The notes: generated by a model from the letters alone, not told the origin. A stretch of 64,000 bases of DNA from Istiophorus platypterus (GCA_016859345.1 CM029120.1:6132501-6196500), one strand, 5' to 3'; positions 1 through 13,911 are shown, numbered from the stretch's first letter. Program-made: numbers and translations.

Positions 1-13
1 TTCTGTGTTGCAG

Positions 14-3000
14 AACGTCGGCTCTGTGAGGCAGCTCTTGTACGACTTCCCCTGGACCAACGTGGGGAAACTGGTGTTTGTGGTGAGTCAGATGCAACAT
101 CTGAATCTTTTTTCAACACACAACACAGACACATTCTTCACAGGTACCGTGTGTTATTTTGTTTTTTGTTTTTTTTTTTCTTTACCCTTTTCGAAGATGA
201 CGAAAGCCGAGCATCCCCTGGCCTATGGCAATGTTTTTGAGAGCCTACTCAGGGTCGTGGATATTGTTACACAAGTCTTCTTTTTTCCACACTGCTGTTT
301 TATCTTAGCCTTGCAAGTTCTCTGGAACTAATCAGGGATTTAGAAAGACTTTCTTTGCATGTGCGTGCACACACACACACAAACTCAGACACTGTACATA
401 TATTTTCATGCAATCAGCAGCAGTATTTTCTCTAATAAGATAAACATGCCTCTTGATTTATCCGTTTTTATCAATTATCACTTGTGTCCCTGTGCCCTTC
501 ATGCTGATGAATCTTTTCATCTCTGCTCTCAGTCAGCCTGTCGTTTACTTGAGCACAGCAGTCAGTTAATTTGCTTCCATAGGCTTTCTTATCAGAGGAA
601 GGCAGAGAAGCTTACTACATATCTTTTTCACTCTGATGGCTTCATGTTTGCTGCCAGTCAGCTATTAATCACAATTCAGAGAGGTCTTTATTGCTTATCA
701 CTGCTACTGCACTGAAATCAGCTCCTTGCGGCTCTGATTTTGGCTGCTTTTTTATTTGTATACCAGTGAATGGACTTTAGCAGGTAGTTTTTGTGACTGT
801 GATGTCTCTGAGACATTTGAGGGTTTTAATCCAAGGGCGAGTTTTTGCCTTGGCCTTATTTTGGCGAGGTCACATCTGCCACACAGTTCACGGTGAAGGC
901 ATCCTGTTTGCCTCGTTCCTGCCTTTTTTCTCGGTGGTTTCCTTGCGTCCGCCGTCTGTGGCGTCGTGAGATTGAGCCAGCGGTGGCGTGGCTGTGGTGT
1001 TCGCTGTGGACATGAAGGGCCTCTCATGGCCCCGTCCCACCCTTCTCCTGAATAACAGGCTTTCTTCTCCACCCCACCCACGAGTCACGTCATCCAGCAC
1101 CGCTGCCACCACGGCTGTAGCAACGGCTGACCGAGCCAGAGAGCGGAGCAGGGCGGAGGGATGTTCGGGTCAATAAACACCAGATGTTGTAAAGGTTTTG
1201 GGGGTATTTGGGATTCAGACTTTTGGCCGGGATGTCTTTAGCTCGTCTTTGGTATCGAGGTTTGAGGGAAGGAGGGGTGTGTTTTCTGCTCAGTGTTACA
1301 AAAAGGGTGGAATTCACCATACTGATGCAATAAGCGAAAACAGAGCTACATGTATGCTTCCCTTGTGCCTGTGAGAGCTTGATCTACTACTGCTAAAGGC
1401 TGAAATGAAATCATCACCCTCGTGTTTTGTGGTGTGGGATCTAGGGCCAGCTTCTGACTCGCCAGTACTCTGATTGATGCTGATCTTGCTATGGGAATGT
1501 GGGATAAAACATCTCCTCAGTGACCCAGGGAATTTTCAATGTGTGTGGCCTGTTAGGGAGGTCTTTTTTGTAAAGGGGGAGAAAATTGTCCAGCTGTCCT
1601 GTGCAGAGAGTTTGGTTGGACAGATGATGCGTACTGCGTGAAACAAGAAACTTTTCCAGGAGGTTTTCTGAACACCTTTTAATAACCTGCTTCGCACCAG
1701 TCTGCTGTTGTTTGTATTTAGTCTGGAATAGAGTTGCCACCAGCAGGGAAGGAGGTTGATTCGGGGCGTGTGTTTTTACTTTTTTTAGGTTTAACTTCCC
1801 CCATCTTAACTTTTTTGCATCAAAAATGGAACTGTCATCTGTGCCACAAATAAGTCAACTTGAAACACAGTACAACTTAACTCATTCCAACATTCATTGA
1901 GGATAAACCTTCATAGATTCATTCAGAAATCATTTTTGAAAGATTGCCCTTAGAACTTATGATATGTAAATCTGGAACTTCTGGCAGCATGACTTTCTGT
2001 TGTACATATTCCCATTCATGTTACATGGGATGGATGGTTGAGTGGGGAGAGATAACTGTGTTTATGAGTTTCAGATGTTCATGTTGTTGAACAAACCAAG
2101 ACAGTTGTCTCACTGCAAGGTTGGTGCAGTGAGGGTTAAAAATGAGCTGTGACAATATAAAGTCATATCCATAAAATTTGGGTTTAATTATCCTGAATTA
2201 TGGATTTTGGCAGACGCGACTCACCCATGTTTGTTTAGTCTTTTTTGCTCTTCTATATCATTTAAGCACCAAGGCGGGCAGATTAAAGGAAAAAGAAATA
2301 ATCCAAATTTCCGACACGTAATTGCGACTTAGATGTTGATTTGAGCTGGTAATTATGGTGCATCTGATATGAATTATGATTATGAACCTGGCAGTAGCTC
2401 ACGGTTAACTGACTTGCTCAAGGCTCAATGGGAACCGTAGCGCCATCAAATGTCTCAGATCCTGCAAACACTGAGACTCTATGCATTTATGCAGAGTTAC
2501 TGTGTTTTTAAAAAACTGTGGTCTTAAAGACAAACAAACCCAAATATTTCATTAATGCAGTCAACCTGGCCATAGGGGTTTAGGCGGAGTCCATGCACCG
2601 TGATGTCCTTGGCTTGTGTTGGGCCAGAGACCCTTGTTGCATATCGTCCCCCAATCTTGTCTGCCCTCAAATTCTTGTCATCTCTTCACTGTGAGCTATG
2701 GACAAAAGGCCTCATATGACGGTCCTAGAACATGTTTACTACGGCTGAAACGGCTAATTGTGGCATTTCTGAGTAGCCTAACTTACTCTGAAAATAACAA
2801 TTTACAGCATTAAGCAAAGACGTGTAACTTTTAAATTAAGGGAGTAAAAAACAAAGCAAAAACAGACTAGGGTTCCTAGGTTTCAGATTAAAAGTATCAC
2901 AAGAGATAATATTTTGGCTTTATAAGACATGTATTCCAGCTGTAGCCTATGTTGACTCACCCAGTTTGGCTTATTCAAACCTGGCCGCTGCCCAGTACGG

Positions 3001-6000
3001 CTTTAGTGTTTTACTGGTGGCCACTGGGAGCTGTAGAGGGGCAGTTTGAGGTTAAATACAAATACGCAGTATGAGGGATGGAAGAGAATATTTCTCCTTC
3101 ATTTTCCCACCCAGAGTTTTCCTGCCAGTCCGGGGTTTCAAACGGGAAATCTCTCAGCCTCAAGGATACTTCTGCCCAGAGAAAATGATCTTTTATAGGA
3201 AAACCGCTGTGAAAGAACTGTCAGTTAGTTTTTATGAACTCATTTCCCTTCAGTTCAAAGCTGAATACCTATAACGTTCTCCCCTACCTTTGCACGGGCT
3301 TTAAACATACTTGGAATCAGCTGGTTTCTTTAAAAATGTCTGGATAAATAAAGTGAAAGCTCAGTCCTGTGGTGAGAAATGTGCAGCTCTTTGCATTTTA
3401 ACAGTCTTTAAACCCGCCAGTCGCCTTTGAAAGTCTAAACCCTTGCAGAAATGTTTATAGGTTTGTATTGAAAACAACCTCGCTGACACCAAAGACAGCT
3501 GTTATTTATTATTTATTTATTATTATTTATGTGGGTCGAGCTTCTGCCAAAAGGCGCGGGAGAAAGCACAAACCCACCATTTTAGTTTTTCCGTGTATTC
3601 AGCCAACATGTCCTCTCCCTGGAAAAGCATCAAAACTGCTCAAAATGCTTTGTTTCAGTGTCTGTAGGACGAAATGAAAAGCAGAGACATGAACTGATTG
3701 TTGAAAATTGTGTTTGGCTACAAAATAGTTTCCAAGAACCGACTTCATTCTTCCTCTGAGGGTTGCCTTCGGGCCTGTGCGGCACTTAATCATAATTTTA
3801 AATCCACATTCCTCTTTCGTAAGTTTATGTTATTAACCCATGTAAATCACTGAGTCCTGTAATCATGAAACAATTTTTCGCCTCTGGTCTCTCAGGGGAA
3901 GAAGTTTGAGATCCTTCCTGACGGTCTCCCCTCGGCCCGTAAACTCATCTACTACACAGGTTGTCCCATGCGCTCTCGCCACCTCCTGCAACTGCTCAGT
4001 AACAGCCACAGGCTCTACATGAACCTGCAGCCTGTTCTCAAACAAGTCCGTCGGCTGGAAGAAAATGAAGGTATTTTCCAGCAATTTCGCATTGTTCATT
4101 CATTTCCTATTTCCAGAACACGATAGCAATAAAGTTGTAAAACTTAAGATTTCAGCACTGGTTAATCTTGTGGAAGCAGTTAATAACGACAACAAAAATT
4201 TGTATTTTAAGTACTGACACATGGAAATAATAATGTGAACTATATGTTTAATAAATGTTTGAATCTGTCTGTGTCCGAACCTCAGAGAAGAAGCAGTACC
4301 GGGAGTCGTACATCAGTGATGCTCTCGAGCTGGATATGGAGCAGCTGGACAAGCGTTCCCGGGCCAGCGGCAGCAGCGCAGGGAGCATGTCCCATCACAA
4401 GCGCCTGTCTCGCCACTCCACAACCAGCCACGGCAGCTCGCACACCTCCGGCATCGAGACGGACAGCTTCAGGGCCCCGGGTCAGGCCCCGCACAGGCCC
4501 CTGCGAACCTGCAGCTCATCCACGACCAGCCACGGGAGCTCGCACACCTCCGGCATCGAGAGCAGCGGCAAGGAGCGCATACTAGATGATGACGGTAAGA
4601 GAGAAGGGTGTTTCATCTGAAATTTTATTAAATAGGACAAAAAGCTATGAAATTACCGGGCATTTTAACCGAGGTATGTGATTTTAGAATAGACCAGAAC
4701 ATCAGTGTTTCTTGTGAGGCAATGTTTTAGGTTTTAGGAAAAAAAAAATAAAAAAATTCCAACAACAATGATACAACCTTGTTTCACTGACCTTTTACTT
4801 TTGTATTTCTAAAGAAAAAGAACCTGCTGGAAGGGATTCATTTGATATTTGTGTCAGCAACTTCAGCAGTTTTTTCCAAACAAATTAAAATAAGAACAGG
4901 CCAATTAGCATCAGCAATAACCGTAACAGCTATTCAGAGAAAGGTGCTTACAGACACTCAAGTAAAAGGAAAAGAAATAGCTGCATAAACGTATTGCTTA
5001 TCAAGTGATTTCTGGGAAACACTGCAGTGAACACCAACAATGCTGCAAAAATCATGGCCAGACACTAGAAAAATGCAGAATACCGGTTTAATGTTAGCAT
5101 TTTTTTTTTCAATTTTGTTGCAAGGTTTAGTAATTCAGACAACATTCGTTCCCACAGAGATCGAGATGCTGGTGGACGACCCCAAAGATTATGAAGAGCT
5201 ACACGAAATGGCTCTGGACCAGGAGCTGTGCATCCACATCACTGAGGACATGCTGACGATGTCCCCTGATCAGTCCAACGGATACTCTGGTACAGACAAT
5301 TTTTCAATATCGCCACTAAAAGCCTGAAATATGAGTAGAAGAAGGGAGACATCATTTACTCTTATTTCAGTCTTTTAGCCAAAAACCCCTCTAGAACAGA
5401 AATTAGTATCTGCATTAGTAAAATGAAATTTGATTCACAGTTTTCTAACTTTGTTAGTAAAGTGAAATAGAGGAACAAGATCTAAAAACACAGTGCTGAA
5501 CATCTAATGTAATAAACGACCATCTAAAAAAAAATGCATGGAGCAAAGTACTAAAACGCAGAAGAACTCGAATTAAATACTGTTTTAATACTGTAACTAA
5601 AACATTACCATCCTTCCTTCCCAGGACTGATAGTGAAAGATGTCAGCTCCTCCACTTCAAGCTCCTCCGAGACCGTCGTCAAGATGAGAGGACAGAGCAT
5701 CGAGTCGCTGCCGCAGGTAATCTAGATTTAATGGCCTCGCACGCCGTTTGCACTGCTATTAAAACACCAAATAAATCAAGCAACTATGCTGTGCTACCAA
5801 AGCACTAGTGTGGAAAAATGTATTAACTGAAGCCAAACCTCAAAAAAAAAGTTGCTGTTGTGTTGTTTATCTTCAACTTAATGCTACATGAGGGCATGTA
5901 CTGCACAGGTACACATATTTTGTCTGCGAGTTAAATCTTAAATGGTAAAGTTTCGGTGTCACTTCCTCTTTTGCAGCTTGTAGCGTTTAGCTGTAATGTC

Positions 6001-6440
6001 ATTGGCTGGCATGGGGATGCTCTTCCTGTGTTTCTTACGTTTTCTCTGTTTTCGGAAAAACATTCCACAATTTTTGCCACAGATAAAAAGCCTTTTTAAT
6101 AAAAGATAGTAATAGCTTTTTTATTTGATTCGTTTCTTTCCACTCGCAGACATCTGCATGCAGGAAGGCGGAGTCTTCAACGGACCGGCACAGCCAGTCT
6201 CTCGACGACATCCGGCTCTACCAGAAGGACTTCCTGCAGTGGGCGGAACTCTGCCAGGACACCGCCCACAGCTACACGTTCGGCTGCGCCCAGGAGCTGA
6301 GCGACAGCGGCGGCTACCAGGGCCTGGCCGACCAGCGTGCCGGCATGCTCAGCGAGCAGCACCCCTTCCCCATCAAGAGAACAAACAAGTACTTCTCCCT
6401 GGACCTGACAAGCGACGAGGTCCCGGAGTTCGTGGTGTGA
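14..6440 (+). CDS. frmd6: FERM domain-containing protein 6 (willin), 3' exons; 5' part lies left of the window
   Basis: Frmd6 is a cortical FERM-domain scaffold linked in mammals to Hippo signalling and apical junctions. Six exons are present: 14-82, 3896-4070, 4286-4594, 5158-5289, 5625-5716 and 6150-6440, all with AG/GT borders and in frame (355 residues plus stop). The first two encode the end of the FERM C-lobe, with LLYDFPWTNVGKLVF and then KKFEILPDGLPSARKLIYYT, almost identical to the human protein as I recall it. The third exon is Ser/His-rich and holds two copies of a TTSHGSSHTSGIE peptide. Later exons carry the acidic EIEMLVDDP block, the SSSTSSSSETVVK block and RLYQKDFL. The protein ends KYFSLDLTSDEVPEFVV, the family C-terminus, possibly a PDZ ligand. 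The N-terminal FERM exons are outside the window. FRMD1 is the only close alternative; the C-terminal match favours FRMD6. Confidence 0.96.
83..3895 (+). other. frmd6 intron (3.8 kb)
   Basis: This stretch lies between two in-frame frmd6 exons, starting GTGAGT and ending CTCAG. I see no coding exon in it on either strand, only a short TTTATTATT-rich run near 3500-3530. The other frmd6 introns in the window (4071-4285, 4595-5157, 5290-5624, 5717-6149) also hold nothing I can identify. Confidence 0.85.
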
Positions 6441-7399
6441 CGGGGGGGGGGCGGGAACGAGGCGAGCCTCGGGCTGACCTCCCCGCTCCTCCGTGTCAGA
6501 CGATGTTTCAGCCCTCAGGGAACGAGACAGGGGAGGAGCGTCGGAGAGGTGGTTTCTATTCTCAGCAGCGGATGGAAGAGATGAGTAAACTGGCAACAAG
6601 TTGGCTGTGTCCTCAGTTACCATTTGAGACTTATAACACATAATACATGAACAAATATGGAGGGTTCTGGCTGAAATGGGAACTTTAATAATGAACACTC
6701 GGCTCTAGAGAACCCGTGTCTTGACATTACAACCCAAGCTGCTCCCCCCATGTGTGAAAGGAAACAAAAGGGATCACATCATCTTCTTTAAAAATAAACA
6801 AACAAACAAAAAGAAAAAACCCCAACATTCTTGTTCAAATCTGTCTCCTCCAAAACGGTTTAAGGATCCTCCCGTCGTGTTTGCCTGCTTTATAAAGTCA
6901 TAAAGAGACTGTGTGCATGCAGGAAGGCTCCCAGCAGACACAGACTCACGCACAGCTCTATGACGAACATATCAAAGATTTTCCACAGCGGGAACAAGGG
7001 ACAAAATCACTCTGAGCTACAAACCAAAGACAAGAAAGGACATGTGCTTCTACGTCCGTGTTATTCTCGCCGTGCGCGGCCAGGACGAACTCATTTCAGT
7101 CACGGTGAAGTTGGACCCATAATCCCTTGAGCGAGAGACGCCATGGCTCCTTCTTTTACTCATCTTCTATGCCACTACATTTTACCTCAACAGGAAGTGC
7201 AGTGTGCCAATCCCCCCCTCCCTCCCCCTCACAGACTGGATTCTTAATCATGTGAAGACACACCCGACGTGCCTTCGTCACACTATGCAGGTGTCAAACC
7301 TTCGCCTTGACAATCACACACCCTCTCCTTAGTCATTTTTTTTGAAAGATCCAAGCCATCCGAACTCAAAGCTTTACTTCATTTCAGAGGCATTGTACA

Positions 7400-7418
7400 T
7401 ACACACACACACACACAC
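7400..7418. repeat. (AC)n microsatellite
   Basis: About nine uninterrupted AC dinucleotides inside the probable frmd6 3' UTR. Confidence 0.9.
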
Positions 7419-8476
7419 TTAATTAGCAGATCAAGCTTAGTGTTTCAGCGTCTCGGACCACAAAAGATCCTGATTCCGAACGGATGCGTGTCCTTCTGAA
7501 ATCCGACCGAGTCTCCCTGGGGAAGGAATGAGGTCGAGTAGGTTCCTACGTGTCCTGACTCGCGTTGGGTTTGTGGCCACAAAAGCTTCCCCCGTTATCT
7601 AGACTCAAAATGGAGCCCGGACTGGCTGTAGGCCAACGCTAACCGCACATTTCGAGTGGCATATGTATACGTCTTCCTCCGATTCTTGTCTTCTGTCTCA
7701 TTTCCTCCGTCGTTTTAAACTGGAATTTGTTATTTTTATTTTTTTTTTAAATTTCTCACTCTCTAGTTTTACCTGAAAACTCTTTACATGTTGTATTTTT
7801 GTATTAATTTCCCAGACATGTATATGATGAACAGCTATTTTGCGCATGGTTGATGTCATTCAGTATTACCATCACATGCATGTGACAGTATTAAGGATGT
7901 GTGAGGTTTGAGGCTCTGAACAAGAAAGACCTGTTTCACTATTTTTATCCCACAGTGTGATTCAAGGGAACTGTAGTTGACAGAATGTGTTACAAGCTCT
8001 CAATACTCTTAAATCACACCACAAATTTCAGTACATTACAACTGCCGTGAATGGGAAAAGGAGGTTGTCACAGGTTAAAACAACAAACAAGACGTTTCTA
8101 CTCGTAAATCATGCATCTTACATTTAAAGTGCCGCAGTTACAGCTTTAAATATTTTCTGTTTTTGTCAGATTTGAATCGGTGTCATTGTTTGGTTTTTTT
8201 TTGTTTTTGTCTTTTTTTTAAGATACAGCCATAATATTTTTAAATTCTCAGTGGTGAAAACACTAAGATTTATTTAAAACACTGTTTTTACTTATAGATG
8301 AATTTGGTGGTAAACACTGCACCATAACCTTTGTCATGACAACACATTTACAGTTTGATTTGAGAATGAACTCTTGTGATGATTAGATTAATATACAACA
8401 GTCCATGCGGCTGAAATAATCCTTTAAGTTACTGAAAAACACTAATTAATTCAGACCAGATTCTGCTGATATTAAT

Positions 8477-8735
8477 GGAATAGTTTGAAACTTTGGGAAA
8501 TAAGATTATTTACATTCTTGCTGGGAATTAGATGAGAAAATTGATACCACTCTCAGTGTACGCATGATTAATATGAAGCTACAGCCTCTTTCCGGTCATT
8601 ATGCTAAGCTAGGCTAAGAGTCGCTGGTGGTAGCTTCCTGTTTACTGTGCAGAGGTGAGAGCGATATCGATCTCGTGATTCCAACTCCCAGCAAGAAAGC
8701 CAATAAGGGTGTTTCACAAAATGTAAAAGTGTTCC
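8477..8735. mobile_element. short inverted-repeat (MITE-like) element, family A, copy 1
   Basis: The left end GGAATAGTTTGAAACTTTGG is mirrored at the right end by an A/T-rich stretch closing ...AAAAGTGTTCC. Inside are the phrases GAAGCTACAGCC and GCTAAGCTAGGCTAAG. I recognise this layout from a high-copy percomorph non-autonomous element. Two further copies are in this window (26721-27120 and 32935-33235). No transposase is encoded. Confidence 0.7.
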
Positions 8736-11224
8736 TTTAAATGTGTTGGATTTCATCTGCGGATGAAACTTAACGGTTTAAAAAATGTCATTCAGCAAAC
8801 AAAAACGACAAATGAGGTGATAAACGCACAGTCGAACTTCAGCTACTTTCCTCAACATGCTAATAATGCAGCTGAGCCAAACTGCATGATGTGTTATTTT
8901 GTCTTCTTGATTTTAGCTTTAAGTCTCCAAACTCATACGAAAGGTTATTAATTTTTCTCTGAGTCATTACAGGTCAGCAACACAGCATCTGAGCAAGGTT
9001 TAAAAAACAAAAAAAACAAAAAAAACAACCATACACTTATTACATAACAAATACATGAATTTGATACTGCAATGTAATTAAACAGCAATTTCCTACAGTT
9101 TGTTTCTTTCACTGTTATAAACTTGTGATTATTTCTACTCATAGAAGGTAAATGTCTTAAGTCATATTTTGATGGACAATGATGTTTCTTATATTAAAGG
9201 AGTATGCGTTGAGGTACATAGCCATACAGTCATAACCCATGTCCTTAAAGTCTCCATAATTTTGCTCTAACTTCTTTCTCTGGCTTCAATATATGGTCAT
9301 ACTTACACTTTGTAAGAGTCTGTATGTCTGTGTCCATAATCCTTTCTGTGAAAGGATCCCCCTTCAGGAAAAAATGAAAGTTTTGTTTTTTTGTTTTGTT
9401 CTTTTTTGTTTTTGTCACCCTGTAGTTAAAAAAAAAATATGATTTGTTATTATGAAGTCTGGTCCGTGCCTTCTTGGTACTAACGCCCTCAATATCCAAT
9501 AAAAAGGTACATTTATCTACCAAAGTTCTGCTGTTCTGTCGTGTTCCGAGTTTCAGTTTATGTGTTATTTTAAGTCTGCAAAAAAGCAGTATATGATAAC
9601 GTAGAGAGTCCTTTCTAAATAAAAACAAATACAGAGTGCTTTCAAAATTTAAAAAAAAAAAAAGATCCATCCAGGGTATTCGTCACCTGGATTTAAATCT
9701 ATCCAGTAAATGGTTTTCTCAACAATAACAAACGTGCAGTTGAAATACTGTGTGTTGCACACAAACAACAAGAAAACCCACATTCAAATATAATAAATGT
9801 GGTTGTTACCAGAGAGAAATTTCTCTATGTTGGTTGTCACACGCCCATGCTGTTTTATGAGTCCGTGCTGCCCTCTGGTGTTGACGCGTCCACAGCCATG
9901 CGGGGTGTCGCTTCGGCCTGAGGGGGGCGTCGTTGCCCGACACGAGCCGCGCTGTCGCCTCCCAGGGCCTCAGCCGGCCGCTCATTTTTAAATTCCTGCG
10001 TCTGCTCGAAAAGCGCCAACAACTTTATCATGCCCAGGATTAGAAACTGAGGCACGTAAATATACATATCTTTTTTATTTTTTAAACTCAACTGCCTACT
10101 GGGACGGTGGAAACATCGATGGGGTTATGTTAAGTCCTCCTGTCTGACAGCAGCGTACACATTTGCACATTTATCTAAACGGGGAGTTACTGTGCATTTT
10201 TGCGCCCTAAAAGCATAACGCTGCGGGGCCGATACTCTCCCGCAACCCACTGCTGTTAAAACAAAAGTCTGTGTCTGTGCTCCAGCTGGCGCCGTACCCA
10301 AGGTGAAGGAAAACCTCGGCTGCCTCTCCTCCTCATCTGCTAAATCTCCCCTCATAAATCTCGGTGACACTATTGACCAGGCATTGACTCTTGTGAAGCG
10401 TTGGAGTCATTCCTGTGAGCTCCTCCGGCTGAGGAATGTTGCTGAACTCATGTCTGTTTGTGCCTGAAGTTCAGGCCGAATCGGACACATTATTTGTGCT
10501 TTTCCTCTAATGCAGTCTTGACTGTCGTGACTCACTCTTTTCCCCAGACTTATCAACATCTGACGTGTTTTAGTCTATAAAGGATCCCCATTTTGATGAT
10601 GGCAGGAAAAACAAAAAAAGAAATACTCCTGCGTTGCCAGATCTTGGGTGGGTAAACATTCATTTGTGCAGGCTGTTATGATTTGGGCCACTTTTTATAA
10701 CAACTATTAAAAGCTATAAAGTACATATTTGAGAGGTTTTCAAACAGTAGGAGGTGGAGGAGAGGAGGGAGGGAGCGGCTGAATGCGCCGGTTCCCAAAG
10801 GAAAGTAGTTAGCTATTGTAGTTTGGCCCCACTAATCATCAGGAGCAGTTACAGCAGCAGCAGCATTGAAATACTCAATTAACTCAGTCAATTCTGGAAA
10901 CACAGACGGCATAAACATATCTTTAGATTCAGTGTAACCTCCGCAATCGGAGGACACTGTCATTTCTGATGTCCGTCGCAAACGTGTGTCCGTAGGCCCG
11001 ATTAGAAATCACAGGAAGAGACTATTCAGAACTTGCCTGAGAATCGTCACGATTTTACGGTTTCTTCAGTGTCAAAGTAATTCGTTCAAAGTTGTTAATA
11101 CATCCATGGTACGCGGTAAACAAAGGACTGCTCATAGTAAATTCGGCCCACTTCATTTTCCAAAATGTTAACAAATATAGGCTTTAAACGGGGTTCATTT
11201 TTTAGCCAACGTAGCATGGCAAAA

Positions 11225-11246
11225 GATAGATAGATAGATAGATAGA
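11225..11246. repeat. (GATA)n microsatellite
   Basis: Five tandem GATA units, perfect. Confidence 0.9.
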
Positions 11247-11524
11247 AACCGGTTTAAAACCACTGTAACTGCTTCTATTACAGTCAACTGGACTGGCTAA
11301 AGAAAGAGCTAATAGTTAGCCATAGCTAAAGCTAGGCTTCTGTAGGTTTTGCTTTCTGCCAGTGTGAGCAGATCATCCCTCTGCATTACTGACCAACTCT
11401 GGCTACTGAGGAAGGCCATTAGGCATGGTTGAAAGCTGTGAAACCACCAAGTGGGTTTAATGGTGAGATTTGGGTGTTTTTTTTCCATGGTTTTGTCATT
11501 ATACTTCTACTTTATCTATCTTCT

Positions 11525-11556
11525 ACACACACACACACACGCACACACACACACTC
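11525..11556. repeat. (AC)n microsatellite, one GC interruption
   Basis: A run of AC units with a single GC in the middle. Confidence 0.9.
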
Positions 11557-11589
11557 TAATGTCTGGCCACAGGTCGTGTGGAGCAGTGG

Positions 11590-11715
11590 CTGAATGTAAT
11601 AAGGTACATTTACTCAAGTATAATTTTAAGGTATTTTTACCTAATAGAGGCCGATATGTTTTGAGTGTAAAATGTTATGATGGATTTATTCTTCTCTGCA
11701 TTTACACATAAATGC
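11590..11715 (+). mobile_element. fragment of dispersed repeat family C
   Basis: The phrase GGTACATTTACTCAAGTATA, then a T-rich block and TTCTCTGCATTTACACAT, is the start of a repeat that I know as very common in spiny-rayed fish (a consensus around TTAAGTACATTTACTCAAGTAC). Other copies are at 12365-12537, 35385-35795 and 43930-44428. Short and degraded here. Confidence 0.55.
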
Positions 11716-12364
11716 CTCTAGAGATTCACACAGGAAAGGGTCTTATGTGTATAAACAGGCTGCAGAGACTTGTAGATATGGATCTTAAAGGAGCATTATA
11801 GGGCGCCGCCAGTCGGCCATGCCAGTTAGTCCAAGTGGTGACTAATGGTATTGCAACAACAACAAAAAAAATTCATGCAGCCAAAAAAAAAAGGATTATC
11901 CCTATAGACCTCTATTATAAAAGAGACTTTTGTAAAACTTTAAACAGGAGAGGTTTGGTTATTATTTTCTATTACGAGTTTATATTTATAAACTTATACC
12001 TGTATTATAATTGTTAAACTTTCCCAGATCCTAATCTTCCCATTGGGAAGTTTATGTATCCATGTGAAATCCAGAAGCTCGCAAACTCTTAGATACCCAC
12101 GCCCATGCAAGCGGTTTTCCTTCCGGTAAACGGGCGCCATCTTTGAGTCCAGCGTCCAGTTCTTCAATGGCGCCTCTTCGCTCACGAGAACTGAGCATCG
12201 AGCAAGCTGATTGGTTGATTCAGCTTCTGTCAGACATAAACATACAGCGGAAAAGTGCAAAAAAAACCCGCATTTAAATGTATCAGAGAAAACCCCAGCA
12301 AACCCTCACCTATGGGGAACCCTGAAGAAATATAATTTAACTTAATCTGCGAAGGAAACGGTAA

Positions 12365-12537
12365 CTCTATCTGTCTAATAAGTTTAGTGGAGTGAAAGGT
12401 ACAACATTTCCCTCTGAAATGTAGTGGAATAGATGCATTGTGTAGAATAAAAGGGCAAAAACTCAAGCACAAGTACCTCGAGAATGTACTTAAGTACGGT
12501 ACTTGAATAAAAGTACTAAGTTTCCACCGCTGCTCTT
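12365..12537 (-). mobile_element. fragment of dispersed repeat family C (reverse)
   Basis: On the minus strand this reads as the family C head: the GTGGAAACTTAGTACTTTTA end, then AAGTACTTGTGC-like blocks and CACTACATTTCAGAGGGAAA-like text. It is read from the complement of 12537 down to about 12365. Confidence 0.6.
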
Positions 12538-13610
12538 CTTTTAGGCTTTTAACCTTTGACACTAGAGAGCTGAAGTCCTGACGTCGCGCACGGTTTAGCC
12601 TCTGTTCCTCCAGCTCCTGTAGGTCATTGCAAACTCTCATTCGGCATCTATTTCATTGGCCTTTTTGAAAAAACAAAAAAAAACAACCCAAAACTGCGTT
12701 GGTGTGTCTTTACAACCTGGTTTCATTCATATCCAGAAAGCTCAACAACTCACTCTTCCCTAGTCCTTATTTCAGCTCTTTAGTTGAACGCTCTGTGATT
12801 AACCAACAAAAAATAAAAATCTAGGGCTTATGGGAATTGAGGTTTAGTAAATGCTGCTAAAAATATAAATAATTAATAAACGACATTATACGGATAATAC
12901 ACACGTACTGTATGTGGCTTAGCCACGTGACACACTGTTGAGAAACCTTCTGTTCAAAAGGCTGTATTTTGAGTTATTAGAGTAGTTACAAATGTCAGAG
13001 GGTCTTTGAATTAGATTTTCTTACATCTGGAACAAACCCGGAAGAGTCTGGTTTTACTTTATCTAAAAATGAATAAATAAATCCTTGACAACACAAAGAG
13101 TCAAAATATGCAACATCAAGTCAGAAAACAATGATCAACACGACGAGACTGATGCAGTTTAAGAGAAAACGCGGACGCTCTCCTCAGCGAGCTCCGCCCC
13201 CTTCCTCCGACACAGATAACGTGCCCCCCCCCCCTCCCAGCTCCACAGCTGTACAGGAAATCAGTCATCCACCATCCACTGCTGTCGCCATGGCAACACA
13301 GAGGGGGAAATCCATTCTCTCTTTCTGTCACCACCCCTCCTCCTTCTCTTTTCCTCTGTCTCATTGAATTAGGTGTAGCTCGGCTCAGGCCGTTTTCACG
13401 GGGTTCTGTTTTTTTGTTTTTTTGGGTTTTTTGCATTCAAAACAAGTGAGGTCATCGCGTGCTAATGCACTAATAAGGCTGCCAATGATTAAATTTTATA
13501 TATATATATAAAAATGCTCCATTAAGACCTGTGTTTTTGTCTTCTTTGCACAAGTTCCCTATATTTGCATCCTTCCAATACTTCCATCCATCTTATTTAC
13601 TGATCTATGA

Positions 13611-13627
13611 GTGTGTGTGTGTGTGTG
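13611..13627. repeat. (GT)n microsatellite
   Basis: Short perfect GT run followed by a second shorter one. Confidence 0.85.
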
Positions 13628-13882
13628 ATTGTGTGTGAGCGGGCGACCATTTGAGCCGATTGTTTGGGAGCATTAGGTGACAGTGCGTCTTCAGCAGCAG
13701 CAGCAGCAGCGGTGACCTCTCCGTAAATCCCATGGGGCATTGGGGCAGGACAGGCGGGGCGGCCCTGCTCTGCTCGGCTCGGCTCGGGCCGGCAGCTGCC
13801 TGGAGGAGCCAGATGGTCGCAAATCAGAAATGAAATCCAGGCCCTTCCCCCGCCAGTCGTGATAACCCCACCCGTCGTGTGT

Positions 13883-13911
13883 ACACACACACACACACGC
13901 ACACGCACACA

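Larger units (their letters stand above)
6441..9820 (+). other. probable frmd6 3' UTR
   Basis: The sequence after the frmd6 stop is AT-rich, with no coding exon on either strand. AATAAA hexamers occur at 9498-9503, 9618-9623 and 9792-9797, giving a plausible 3.0-3.4 kb UTR. An earlier one lies near 6790 in an A-rich run and could give a short form. The UTR would include a CA microsatellite and one short interspersed element. The actual 3' end is inferred. Confidence 0.4.

Noticed and set aside
6177..6698. 173-codon minus frame under the last frmd6 exon
   Set aside because: Shadow of the frmd6 coding exon on the other strand; no independent family match.
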